Assembly (NCBI RefSeq): GCF_001792815.1
Contig: NZ_CP017674.1
Coordinates: forward strand, 3,348,001 to 3,412,000
DNA length: 64,000 nt
Direction of reading: 5' to 3'
Origin: Microbacterium sp. BH-3-3-3
GTDB lineage: Bacteria > Actinomycetota > Actinomycetes > Actinomycetales > Microbacteriaceae
Below the pieces are notes generated by a model. That model worked only from the letters and a program-made list of their open reading frames with translations. It was not told the DNA's origin and made no database searches. Positions 50,808 through 59,042 of this stretch are shown here, piece by piece. A program made the translations under genes and the position numbers. Position 1 is the first letter of the stretch; each line of letters opens with the position of its first letter.

Positions 50808-51452
50808 GTGTCTCAAGGAATGACATACGTCGTCCGTGCAGTAGCGGCAGTGATTCTGGCTTCGTCGACCCTCATGGTGGCGACGAGCGCGTCCGCTGCC
50901 GCGCCCGTTCAGGAGGGGCAGCTGAAGGTGGTGTCGTCTCAGAAGGTCACCAGCTCGGAGTGCGTTGCGAAGGTCCAAGCGAGGGGCGGCTCTGGCCGCG
51001 AGGTTGCGGCCTGCACGAGCACGGTCACTTTGGCTGTGGGGGCTGAGACCCATCCGAGTTCGAAGGACGTCGCGTCGGCGCGCTCCGCTCTTTCGCCTCG
51101 GGAGTTCGAAGCCCTTTCGGCGGCAGCGGTCGCCGGTACCGTCCGTGCCGCGCCCTTTCAGCAGGGGAAGAACAACGGTACGGATCAAGAGGAGCAGTAC
51201 GGACGCGTCTACTACGACGGATCCCGGGTATGGATCGCCACGTACGGCCGTTACACGGGTTCGCACATCTGCAAAGTCGACTGGGCGGTGGGGTACGACG
51301 TCACGAACACCGGTTGTGGAGACTACGGCAGCTCGTCCCAAAGAAGCATCTACCAGAAGTGGAAGTTCTCTCTGGGGGTCAAGGGCTCTCCCGTCTCTTG
51401 GGAGGAGACCTCGACCATCTTCGTCAATGCCTCTGGGCGGTTCTGGCAATGA
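50808..51452 (+). CDS. Secreted protein of unknown function (insertion cargo)
   Basis: 214 residues. A signal peptide occupies about residues 1-33 (TYVVRAVAAVILASSTLMVATSASAAAP, AxA cleavage). The mature protein has four Cys (SSECVAK, AACTST, HICKVDW, TGCGDYG) and an aromatic-rich C-terminal domain (YGRVYYDGSRVWIATYGRYTG, then SIYQKWKFSLGVKG, ending FVNASGRFWQ). I do not recognise the family. The GTG start has AAGGAG five bases upstream; an ATG at 50820 is an alternative. Codon use is less GC-biased than in the flanking genes. Its stop overlaps the next gene (ATGA), suggesting the two products act together. Confidence 0.75.
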   Translation: MSQGMTYVVRAVAAVILASSTLMVATSASAAAPVQEGQLKVVSSQKVTSSECVAKVQARGGSGREVAACTSTVTLAVGAETHPSSKDVASARSALSPREFEALSAAAVAGTVRAAPFQQGKNNGTDQEEQYGRVYYDGSRVWIATYGRYTGSHICKVDWAVGYDVTNTGCGDYGSSSQRSIYQKWKFSLGVKGSPVSWEETSTIFVNASGRFWQ

Positions 51453-51727
51453 CGCATATGCCTGCAGAATCCGTCGCAACCTCGTCGGGTTACGTGCACT
51501 TCGAGTCGTCACCGGTACATGTGGTCGTGCTGGCCGTCGGAATCGTGCTCCTCGTCCTCATCGTCGTCGTTCTCGTCGTGCTCTGGCGAGATCCAGGTCG
51601 CCGCACCGCCGAGAAGGTGGCGTGGTCCGCGGTCGCGCTGTTGCTGCCCGTTGTGGGCCCGGTCATCGCGGGCCTCGCGATCATACGGCGGCGACGCCGG
51701 GCAGGTAGGCCGAACGAGGGCCGTTGA
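51449..51727 (+). CDS. Small PLDc_N-like membrane protein (insertion cargo)
   Basis: 92 residues with two membrane helices (VHVVVLAVGIVLLVLIVVVLVVLWRD and AEKVAWSAVALLLPVVGPVIAGLAII) and a basic tail (RRRRRAGRPNEGR). The W-R-D ... LLPVVGPVIAGL pattern resembles the phospholipase-D N-terminal (PLDc_N) membrane domain found in many small actinobacterial proteins. It is translationally coupled to the secreted-protein gene. A role in immunity, anchoring or export of that protein is speculation. Confidence 0.7.
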   Translation: MTHMPAESVATSSGYVHFESSPVHVVVLAVGIVLLVLIVVVLVVLWRDPGRRTAEKVAWSAVALLLPVVGPVIAGLAIIRRRRRAGRPNEGR

Positions 51728-51788
51728 TCCTGCCACCGATCGCGTGCGTCGGCGAGAGAAATCCGTCAGCTCCGCTTCGGCTCGGGCA

Positions 51789-51838
51789 GCCCCGCAGAAC
51801 GGTGCCCGCGGGGATGCGGGTCATCTCGACGTCGCTCA
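51789..51838. repeat. 50-bp perfect direct repeat, copy 2 (ancestral junction)
   Basis: Identical to 50456-50505. Here it begins within the SMP30 stop codon and, read on the minus strand, starts GTG AGC GAC GTC, i.e. the 5' end of the SUMF1 frame, which then runs into insertion sequence. It reads as an orphan gene start. Confidence 0.92.
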
Positions 51839-52756
51839 CGCGAGCTCCACCATCCACAGGTCGCTGTCGCCCGTGATGAACAGGCGCTTCTCGTCGGCGT
51901 CGAAGGTGCAGTTGCTCACCACGTGAGGAGTGGGGATGACGCCGAGGCGCCGACCGGTGTCGTCGACGATGACGACGCCCGCCTCGCTCGAGATCCAGAG
52001 CCAGTCTCGGCTGTCGACGACGAAACCGTCGGGGATGCCGGCATCCACCGTCGCGAAGGTGCGCGGGGCGCCGAGCGTCTCGCCGTCCCAGCTGCATGCG
52101 ACGACGCGGGGGATGCCGTCGGCGCGTGACTCGGCGACGTAGAGGGTGCGTTCGTCGCGGCTGAAGGCGAGGCCGTTGGGCTGGTCGAGGTCGATCATGC
52201 GCTGCAGGACCTCGCCCTCTCGCCAGCGGTACACGCTCTGGTGGTCGATCGCCGGCTCCGCGGGGTACCCCTCGCGGGGGTCGGAGATGCCGTAGGTGGG
52301 ATCGGTGAACCAGATCGCCCCGTCGGAGGCCACGACGAGATCGTTCGGGCTGTTCAGCGGCCTGCCCTCGAACGCGTCGGCCAGAACCGTCGTGCCCTCG
52401 GCGTCGGTGCGGCTGATCGCGCGACGGCCGTGCTCGGCCTGTACGAGGCGCCCCTGGGCGTCCAGGGCATTGCCGTTGGCGAATTCCGAGCGATCGCGCA
52501 CGGTCACGATGGCGCCGTCTTCGCGCCACGCGAGCGTGCGGCGACCGATCACGTCGCTGAAGACGAGCGACTGCTCGGCGGGCCACCACACCGGGCCCTC
52601 GGCCCACGTCGCGTCGGAGTACAGCGAGAGCAGGCGCGACGACGCGGGCAACACCCACGCGAGGCGGTCGTCCCACACCCGCGGGGGAGCGATGTCGACG
52701 GGCTGCGGCTCCCGCGGGTTCTGCAGGACCTGGCCGTCGAGGGAGAAGCGGAGCAT
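51836..52756 (-). CDS. SMP-30/gluconolactonase family protein
   Basis: 306 residues, a six-bladed beta-propeller lactonase-like protein. Metal-site motifs are DATWAEGPVWWPAEQSLVFSDVIGRR (Glu ligand), NGNALDAQGRLVQAEHGRRAISR, RPLNSPNDLVVASDGAIWFTDPTYG (Asn-Asp ligands), LDQPNGLAFSRDERTLYVAES and GIPDGFVVDSRDWLW (Asp ligand). Sugar lactone hydrolysis is the family activity; the substrate is unknown. ATG at 52756 was chosen over a TTG at 52768 because the latter lies inside a conserved upstream element. Its 3' end overlaps the duplicated SUMF1 start (GTGA). Confidence 0.9.
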   Translation of the reverse strand: MLRFSLDGQVLQNPREPQPVDIAPPRVWDDRLAWVLPASSRLLSLYSDATWAEGPVWWPAEQSLVFSDVIGRRTLAWREDGAIVTVRDRSEFANGNALDAQGRLVQAEHGRRAISRTDAEGTTVLADAFEGRPLNSPNDLVVASDGAIWFTDPTYGISDPREGYPAEPAIDHQSVYRWREGEVLQRMIDLDQPNGLAFSRDERTLYVAESRADGIPRVVACSWDGETLGAPRTFATVDAGIPDGFVVDSRDWLWISSEAGVVIVDDTGRRLGVIPTPHVVSNCTFDADEKRLFITGDSDLWMVELA

Positions 52757-52763
52757 GCCCTCA

Positions 52764-52801
52764 GTCAACCGCGTGCCCCGATGCGGCGAGACCGGGTTGA
52801 C
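52764..52801. promoter_or_regulatory. GTCAACC/GGTTGAC dyad upstream of SMP30 gene
   Basis: GTCAACC (52764-52770) and GGTTGAC (52795-52801) form a 7-bp inverted repeat with half-sites about three helical turns apart. The same layout occurs at 53301-53338 upstream of the cupin gene, at the same distance from its ATG. Confidence 0.55.
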
Positions 52802-52804
52802 GGC

Positions 52805-53293
52805 TCAGCCGAACGGGTTCGGCGTGGGAGCGCCGGGCGAGGCGGCGAACTGGATGAGCACCTGCAGGCACGGCTCGTCGCCGACCGTGCCCGAGAGGTG
52901 TCCGGTGCTGCCGTCGACCTCGGTGGTCTCGGTGTCCTGCCCGAAGTGCAGGTCGCCGGGTCCCATCTCGACGCGGGAGCCGTCCTGCGTCTCGAGGAAC
53001 CACCGACCGCGGAGCGGGATCACCCACTGCGGGTGGGGAGAGGGATGCCACTGACCGACCCATCCGACCGGGAGGGCCGCGAAGAGCACCGCCGACACCT
53101 CGCCGGGGAAGGGGCGCATCCACTGGGGGTCGGCGCCGCCCCCGACGCTCTGCAGTCCGAAGCCGCGCAGCATCGACTCGTCGAGGCGGCTCCGGCCGTC
53201 GAGCCCCGTCCACATGTGCACGAAGGGGAGCGCCGGCGGGTTGTTCTCATCGCGTCCGTCATTGTCGAGCGGAGTGGTGGTCGTGGTGCGCAT
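52805..53293 (-). CDS. Cupin-domain protein
   Basis: 162 residues. A single cupin barrel: WVGQWHPSPHPQWVIPLRGRWFLETQDGSRVEMGPGDLHFGQDTET, with His residues of cupin motif 1 and an ending PCLQVLIQFAASPG. No DNA-binding domain is attached. It is a small metal-dependent enzyme or binding protein of unknown substrate. It lies 48 bases upstream of the SMP30 gene on the same strand and shares its regulatory element, so both probably respond to one signal. ATG at 53293 was chosen because it sits at the same offset from the dyad as in SMP30. Confidence 0.82.
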   Translation of the reverse strand: MRTTTTTPLDNDGRDENNPPALPFVHMWTGLDGRSRLDESMLRGFGLQSVGGGADPQWMRPFPGEVSAVLFAALPVGWVGQWHPSPHPQWVIPLRGRWFLETQDGSRVEMGPGDLHFGQDTETTEVDGSTGHLSGTVGDEPCLQVLIQFAASPGAPTPNPFG

Positions 53294-53300
53294 GCCCCGA

Positions 53301-53338
53301 GTCAAGCAACGAGGCCGCGAGGGAAGGGCCGGGTTGAC
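53301..53338. promoter_or_regulatory. GTCAA/TTGAC dyad upstream of cupin gene
   Basis: GTCAA (53301-53305) and TTGAC (53334-53338), with CCGGGTTGACGG at the distal side, match the element at 52764-52801 base for base in position relative to the ATG. Confidence 0.55.
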
Positions 53339-53402
53339 GGCGCGCGCGCGGATGTCGCGGTGTGCGAATGGCGCCGGGCGGGAAGCGTCGCCGGGAAAGG
53401 CA

Positions 53403-53434
53403 GAAGGCCCCGGATCTGACGATCCGGGGCCTTC
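53403..53434. terminator. Terminator of tRNA-fMet (possibly bidirectional)
   Basis: A perfect 14-bp stem GAAGGCCCCGGATC / GATCCGGGGCCTTC with loop TGAC lies six bases beyond the tRNA 3' end. Confidence 0.85.
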
Positions 53435-53440
53435 TTCTTG

Positions 53441-53514
53441 TTGCGGGGGCAGGATTTGAACCTACGACCTCTGGGTTATGAGCCCAGCGAGCTACCGAGC
53501 TGCTCCACCCCGCG
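53441..53514 (-). tRNA. tRNA-fMet (initiator, anticodon CAT)
   Basis: 74 nt without encoded CCA. Read on the minus strand: acceptor CGCGGGG/CCCCGCA with the C1-A72 mismatch of initiators, D-arm AGCTCGGTAGCT, anticodon stem-loop CTGGG-CTCATAA-CCCAG with the three G-C pairs of initiator tRNA, T-arm GGTTCAAATCC. These features separate it from elongator tRNA-Met. Confidence 0.96.
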
Positions 53515-53526
53515 GCACAAGAGAAA

Positions 53527-53555
53527 ACATTACGCCGAGATGAACCGGAGCACAA
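53527..53555 (-). promoter_or_regulatory. Promoter of tRNA-fMet
   Basis: TAATGT (53527-53532, minus strand) as -10 and TTGTGC (53550-53555) as -35 with 17-bp spacing, in the only AT-rich patch of the region, just upstream of the tRNA. Confidence 0.6.
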
Positions 53556-53774
53556 ATCCGCAGGGGTGGCCCGGGCGTGTTGCAAAATAATGTCCTGGTG
53601 AGCGGTGTCTTCGAGGAATTCGGGTATTGCGGACGCCGACCGTCGTGGTCGTGGTCGACGTCGTCGTGAAGCCTGTTGCCGTCGTGCTGACGGGGTCGTG
53701 CGCGCCCTGGTGATCCTCGTACTGTGGGTCGTGGCGCCGGCGTTCACCGGGCGCCGGCGAGAGGAGAACCCGCG

Positions 53775-54581
53775 ATGAGCCACGACACCGTCGGCGTCGC
53801 CGTCGCGCAGTTCGCGCCGGCCGCTTCCCGCGAGGGCAACCTGGCCGACATCGACGCCACCACCCGCACCGCCGTGTCGCGAGGTGCGCGCGTGGTGGTG
53901 TTCCCCGAGTACTCGAGCTACTTCGTCGACCCCTTCGACGACTCGCTCGCGCAGAACGCCGAGGACCTCGACGGCCCCTTCGTCTCGGCGCTGACCACCC
54001 TGGCCGCCGAGCTCGACGTGATCGTCGTCGCGGGGCTGCTCGAGCGGGCCGACGACGGCCGACGGGTGCGCAACACCGTCGTGGCGGTCGGGGCAGACGG
54101 CATCCGCGCGGTGTACCGCAAACTGCACCTCTACGACGCCTTCGGCCAGCGCGAGTCGGACTGGGTCGAGCCGGGTGAGATCTCGCCGCCGCAGACCTTC
54201 GACGCGCACGGCCTGCGATTCGGTCTGATGACCTGCTACGACCTGCGCTTCCCCGAGGTGGCGCGCACGCTCGCCGACGCCGGCGTCGAGGTGGCACTCG
54301 TCCCCGCCGAATGGGTGCGGGGGCCGCTCAAGGAGCACCACTGGCGCACCCTCGTGCAGGCACGGGCCATCGAGAACACGTTCTTCGTCGCGGCGGCCGA
54401 TCACCCGCCGCCCCTCGGCGTGGGGCACTCGATGATCGTCGACCCCCAGGGCGTCGCTCTCGCGCAGGTGGGCACGGCGACCGACGTCGCCGTCGCGCAC
54501 ATCGACCCGGATGCCATCGCCCGGGTGCGCCGGGTGAATCCGGCCCTCGCGCTCCGACGATTCCGCGTGACGCCGCGCTGA
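53775..54581 (+). CDS. Carbon-nitrogen hydrolase (nitrilase superfamily amidase)
   Basis: 268 residues. The Glu-Lys-Cys triad is visible: VVFPEYSSYF, IRAVYRKLHLYDAFG and LMTCYDLRFPEVART. ESDWVEPGEISPPQTF and the C-terminal IVDPQGVALAQVGTATDVAVAHID are typical. Bacterial relatives hydrolyse small amides, such as omega-amides or deaminated glutathione. GAGGAG lies eight bases before the ATG; an upstream TACTGT (53720-53725) may be the -10. Confidence 0.9.
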   Translation: MSHDTVGVAVAQFAPAASREGNLADIDATTRTAVSRGARVVVFPEYSSYFVDPFDDSLAQNAEDLDGPFVSALTTLAAELDVIVVAGLLERADDGRRVRNTVVAVGADGIRAVYRKLHLYDAFGQRESDWVEPGEISPPQTFDAHGLRFGLMTCYDLRFPEVARTLADAGVEVALVPAEWVRGPLKEHHWRTLVQARAIENTFFVAAADHPPPLGVGHSMIVDPQGVALAQVGTATDVAVAHIDPDAIARVRRVNPALALRRFRVTPR

Positions 54582-54624
54582 CGGTCGTCGCCGGCGTGCT
54601 GTGCCCGGGCGACCGCCCGACCGG

Positions 54625-55830
54625 TCAGCCGCGCGACATCCCCGCGAGCCTCTCGGCCGCGTCGGTGAGGACCTCGACGCGCTTGCAGGCGGCGAAGCGC
54701 ACGAGGGTGGCGTACTGCCCGCGATGCGGCGGCGACACGAAGGCGGTGAGGGGGATGCCGACGACGCCCGCGCGAGCGGGGAGCTCACGGCAGAACGCGT
54801 CGGCGTCGACGGCGCCGAGCGGGGCGGCATCCACCACCGTGAAGTACGAACCCCCCGGCGTCGACACGTCGAACCCCGCGGCGCGCAGGCCCGTGCCGAG
54901 CAGGGCGGCCTTGGCGGCCATCTCCGCCGCCACCGAGGCGAAGAACGCGTCGGGCAGGCGCAGGCCCACCGCGATCGCGGGCTGGAAGGGCGACGCCCCG
55001 ACGTAGGTGAGGAACTGCTTCACCGCGAGCACGGCCGACACGAGGGCGGCGGGACCGGTGACCCAACCCGTCTTCCACCCCGTCAGCGAGAACGTCTTGC
55101 CGGCCGACGAGATCGACAGCGTGCGCTCAGCGGCGCCGGGAAGGGTCGACAGCGGAACGTGGGGTGCGCCGAACACGAGGTGCTCGTACACCTCGTCGGT
55201 GACGATGATCGCGTCGTGCAGGTGCGCGAGACGCACGATCTCGTCGAGCACCTCGCGTGAGAAGACCGTGCCGGTGGGGTTGTGCGGATCGTTGACGAGG
55301 ATCACGCGCGTACGGTCGGTGACGGCGGACGCCAACTGCTCGAGGTCGGGCTGGAAGTCGGGCCAGCGCAGCGGCACCGGCACGAGGCGTGCACCCGAGA
55401 GGGCGACGCACGCCGCATACGAGTCGTAGTAGGGCTCGAACACGACGACCTCGTCGTCGGGGCCGTCGACGAGAGCCAGCAGGGTGGCGGCGAGCGCCTC
55501 GGTGGCCCCGACGGTGACGAGCACCTCGCGCGTCGGATCCAGCTCGATGCCGTAGAAGCGCCGCTGGTGCTCCGCCACCGCGGCCAGCAGGTCGGGGAAC
55601 CCCCGCCCGGGGGCGTACTGGTTCACCCCGTCGGCGATGGCGCGGCGAGCCGCCTCGAGCACGGGCTCGGGCCCGTCTTCGTCGGGGAAGCCCTGTCCGA
55701 GGTTGAGCGCACCGGTGGAGGCGGCGAGCGCGCTCATCTCGGCGAAGATCGTGGGGACGGCGCCGCCGTCCGGCGAGAGGAGGCCCGCTCCGCGGGCGGT
55801 GCGCTGCCAGGCGCCGGGGATCTGCTGCAT
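54625..55830 (-). CDS. Aminotransferase class I/II, kynurenine/methionine type
   Basis: 401 residues. PLP enzyme with ALNLGQGFPDEDGPEPVLEAA at the N terminus, EPYYDSYAACVAL, NDPHNPTGTVFSREVL, TDEVYEHLVF and the Schiff-base Lys in SISSAGKTFSLTGWKTGW. These match the YbdL/kynurenine aminotransferase subgroup, which acts on methionine, glutamine or kynurenine. Pairing with the convergent omega-amidase-like nitrilase resembles the glutamine transaminase/omega-amidase pair of the methionine-salvage route (inference). The ATG was chosen as MQQIPGAWQRTARG, close to the conserved region. Confidence 0.88.
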   Translation of the reverse strand: MQQIPGAWQRTARGAGLLSPDGGAVPTIFAEMSALAASTGALNLGQGFPDEDGPEPVLEAARRAIADGVNQYAPGRGFPDLLAAVAEHQRRFYGIELDPTREVLVTVGATEALAATLLALVDGPDDEVVVFEPYYDSYAACVALSGARLVPVPLRWPDFQPDLEQLASAVTDRTRVILVNDPHNPTGTVFSREVLDEIVRLAHLHDAIIVTDEVYEHLVFGAPHVPLSTLPGAAERTLSISSAGKTFSLTGWKTGWVTGPAALVSAVLAVKQFLTYVGASPFQPAIAVGLRLPDAFFASVAAEMAAKAALLGTGLRAAGFDVSTPGGSYFTVVDAAPLGAVDADAFCRELPARAGVVGIPLTAFVSPPHRGQYATLVRFAACKRVEVLTDAAERLAGMSRG

Positions 55831-56107
55831 GGTGGGGCTCTCCGAAGGAACGGGGCGGGTGGCTTTCACCGTAGCGGAGCCCCGGTCGGGGCCGGCGACC
55901 GAGGACACCCGGATGCCGAGAGCCACGGCATCCGCGCCGCCGATGTCGGGCGGTGCGAGAGGGGGGCGGCATGTCACGCCCTCGTGCGCAACCGGGGGAT
56001 GCCCCGCGGGCGACTGCTGTTACACCCATAGAGAGGGCTCACGCGCGTCATAGGTAGACCACAGGATGCGCGGTCATCGTAGAAGCGCCTGGAAGAAGGA
56101 GCACCCC

Positions 56108-57649
<1,542 letters not shown>

Positions 57650-57737
57650 CCTCGGATCGGGCCGTCGCCGGCCCGTCGCCCGCCGCCGGACGACCGGCGC
57701 GGGTCCTCCTCTCCAGGTGACGGACGCCACCCCGCGA

Positions 57738-57743
57738 TAAGCT
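57738..57743 (+). promoter_or_regulatory. -10 hexamer for the teichoic-acid-like operon
   Basis: TAAGCT ends six bases before the GTG at 57750. Confidence 0.5.
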
Positions 57744-57749
57744 CGCGGG

Positions 57750-59042
57750 GTGGCGTCTTTCTCGTTCGGTGCGGGGAACGCGCAGAAACTCCGCCGTCTT
57801 CCGCTGTATCTCGCGGGTCGGCTCCTGACGTTGCTCGTGCCCCGGTCCCACGACGAATGGGTCTTCGGCAGTGCGGTCGGCGTCGCCGACGGTGCTCTGA
57901 CCCTGCACCGGGTCGCCGCCGACCACGGTGAGAAGACGACGTGGCTCGTCGCCGACGACGGGCAGGCGCGGACGGCTCGGGATCTCGGCATCCGGTGGGT
58001 CAGGCGCGACTCCGCACGCGGTCTGTGGCGCACCGCGCGCGCCCGGGTGATCGTGGTGACGCACGGCTTCGGCGACGTGCAGCGCTACGCCGTCGGCGGG
58101 GCGTTCGTCGTGCAGCTCTGGCACGGCATTCCGCTGAAGCGCATCGGCCTCGACTCGGCCGAGACCACGCGCGCTCCCGTGCTGCCGAGCGTGCTGAGTC
58201 CGGTGCTGCGGCTGCTGTACCGGCGCACCACTCGTCGCATCGGCCTGGTGCCGGCCGCTTCGCATCTCGTGCGGGGCCGCCTCGAGACGGCGTTCGCGCT
58301 GACCGACGCCCAGGTTCCCGTGACGGGGGAGCCCCGCGTCGACGTGCTGTCTTCCGGCGAGGCGGCGGAGCGCCGTGCCCGTGCCCGCGCGGCGCTGCAC
58401 ACGCTCACGGGCACGCAGCTCGGCGAACGTCCCGTCGTGCTGTACGCCCCGACCTGGCGAGACGGCGACCCCGATCCGGCGATTCCCACGGCCGACGAGT
58501 GGGCGGCCATCCGCGCCGTGCTCGACCGCCACGACGGCATGCTGCTCGTGCGCTCGCATCCCCTCGGCGCGGGGGAGTACCGACCTCCCTGGCCCACCGA
58601 TCGGGTGCGTCCGCTCGGCAGCGACCTCGTCGCCGACGTCACGCCCCTGCTCCCCGGTCTCGACGTGCTGGTGACCGATTACTCCTCGCTCGCGTTCGAC
58701 GCCGCCCTCGTGCCCCTGCCGGTGGTCTTCTTCGCCCCCGACCTCGAGGCGTATACGGCCCGCCGCGGCCTGTACGGGCGCTATGCCGACGTCGCCGGCG
58801 ACGTTCCCGCCCGCACGTGGAGCGCGGCGGTCACCGCCATCGAGGCCGTCGTGAATGACCCGACCGAGGCGCTGGCCGCCTCCGTCGCACGCAGCGCCAC
58901 CGTGCATGCGCACCGGGACGGACGGAACGCCGAGCGCGTGCACCGCCTGATCCGCAACCGCCTCGATGCCCGCGGCACGACACCCGGTACCGGCGTGCTG
59001 CGCGGCGCGCGCCGGTGGACGACGAGAAAGGCGACGCGATGA
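57750..59042 (+). CDS. CDP-glycerol glycerophosphotransferase family protein (1)
   Basis: 430 residues, GT-B-like TagF family. Signature segments are FVVQLWHGIPLKRIGLDS, RPVVLYAPTWRDGDPDP, LLVRSHPLGAGEY and VLVTDYSSLAFDAALVPLPVVFFAPDLEAY. Such enzymes transfer glycerol-phosphate (or other CDP-polyol) units to lipid-linked or glycolipid acceptors for teichoic-acid-type polymers at the inner membrane face. First of a coupled pair; leaderless GTG start. Confidence 0.9.
   Translation: MASFSFGAGNAQKLRRLPLYLAGRLLTLLVPRSHDEWVFGSAVGVADGALTLHRVAADHGEKTTWLVADDGQARTARDLGIRWVRRDSARGLWRTARARVIVVTHGFGDVQRYAVGGAFVVQLWHGIPLKRIGLDSAETTRAPVLPSVLSPVLRLLYRRTTRRIGLVPAASHLVRGRLETAFALTDAQVPVTGEPRVDVLSSGEAAERRARARAALHTLTGTQLGERPVVLYAPTWRDGDPDPAIPTADEWAAIRAVLDRHDGMLLVRSHPLGAGEYRPPWPTDRVRPLGSDLVADVTPLLPGLDVLVTDYSSLAFDAALVPLPVVFFAPDLEAYTARRGLYGRYADVAGDVPARTWSAAVTAIEAVVNDPTEALAASVARSATVHAHRDGRNAERVHRLIRNRLDARGTTPGTGVLRGARRWTTRKATR

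Larger units (their letters stand above)
50506..51788. mobile_element. Insertion bounded by a 50-bp direct repeat (type unknown)
   Basis: The 1283 bases between the two copies split a probable SMP30-SUMF1 operon. Content: a + strand terminator near the left end, a possible 42-codon ORF, a secreted-protein gene and an overlapping PLDc_N-like gene, both + strand and opposite to the host operon. Base composition is visibly less GC-rich than the flanks. No integrase, transposase or terminal inverted repeat is visible. It could be an integrated cassette mobilised in trans, or the result of recombination between homologous 5' ends. Confidence 0.6.

Noticed and set aside
50506..51788. Insertion sequence or integron cassette
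   Set aside because: There is no transposase, integrase, terminal inverted repeat or attC-like structure. Only the 50-bp flanking repeat supports mobility, so the element type is left open.
57659..57674. Terminator after the HtrA gene (GGGCCG-TCGC-CGGCCC)
   Set aside because: The stem is only 6 bp with no T-run, which is expected by chance at this GC content.
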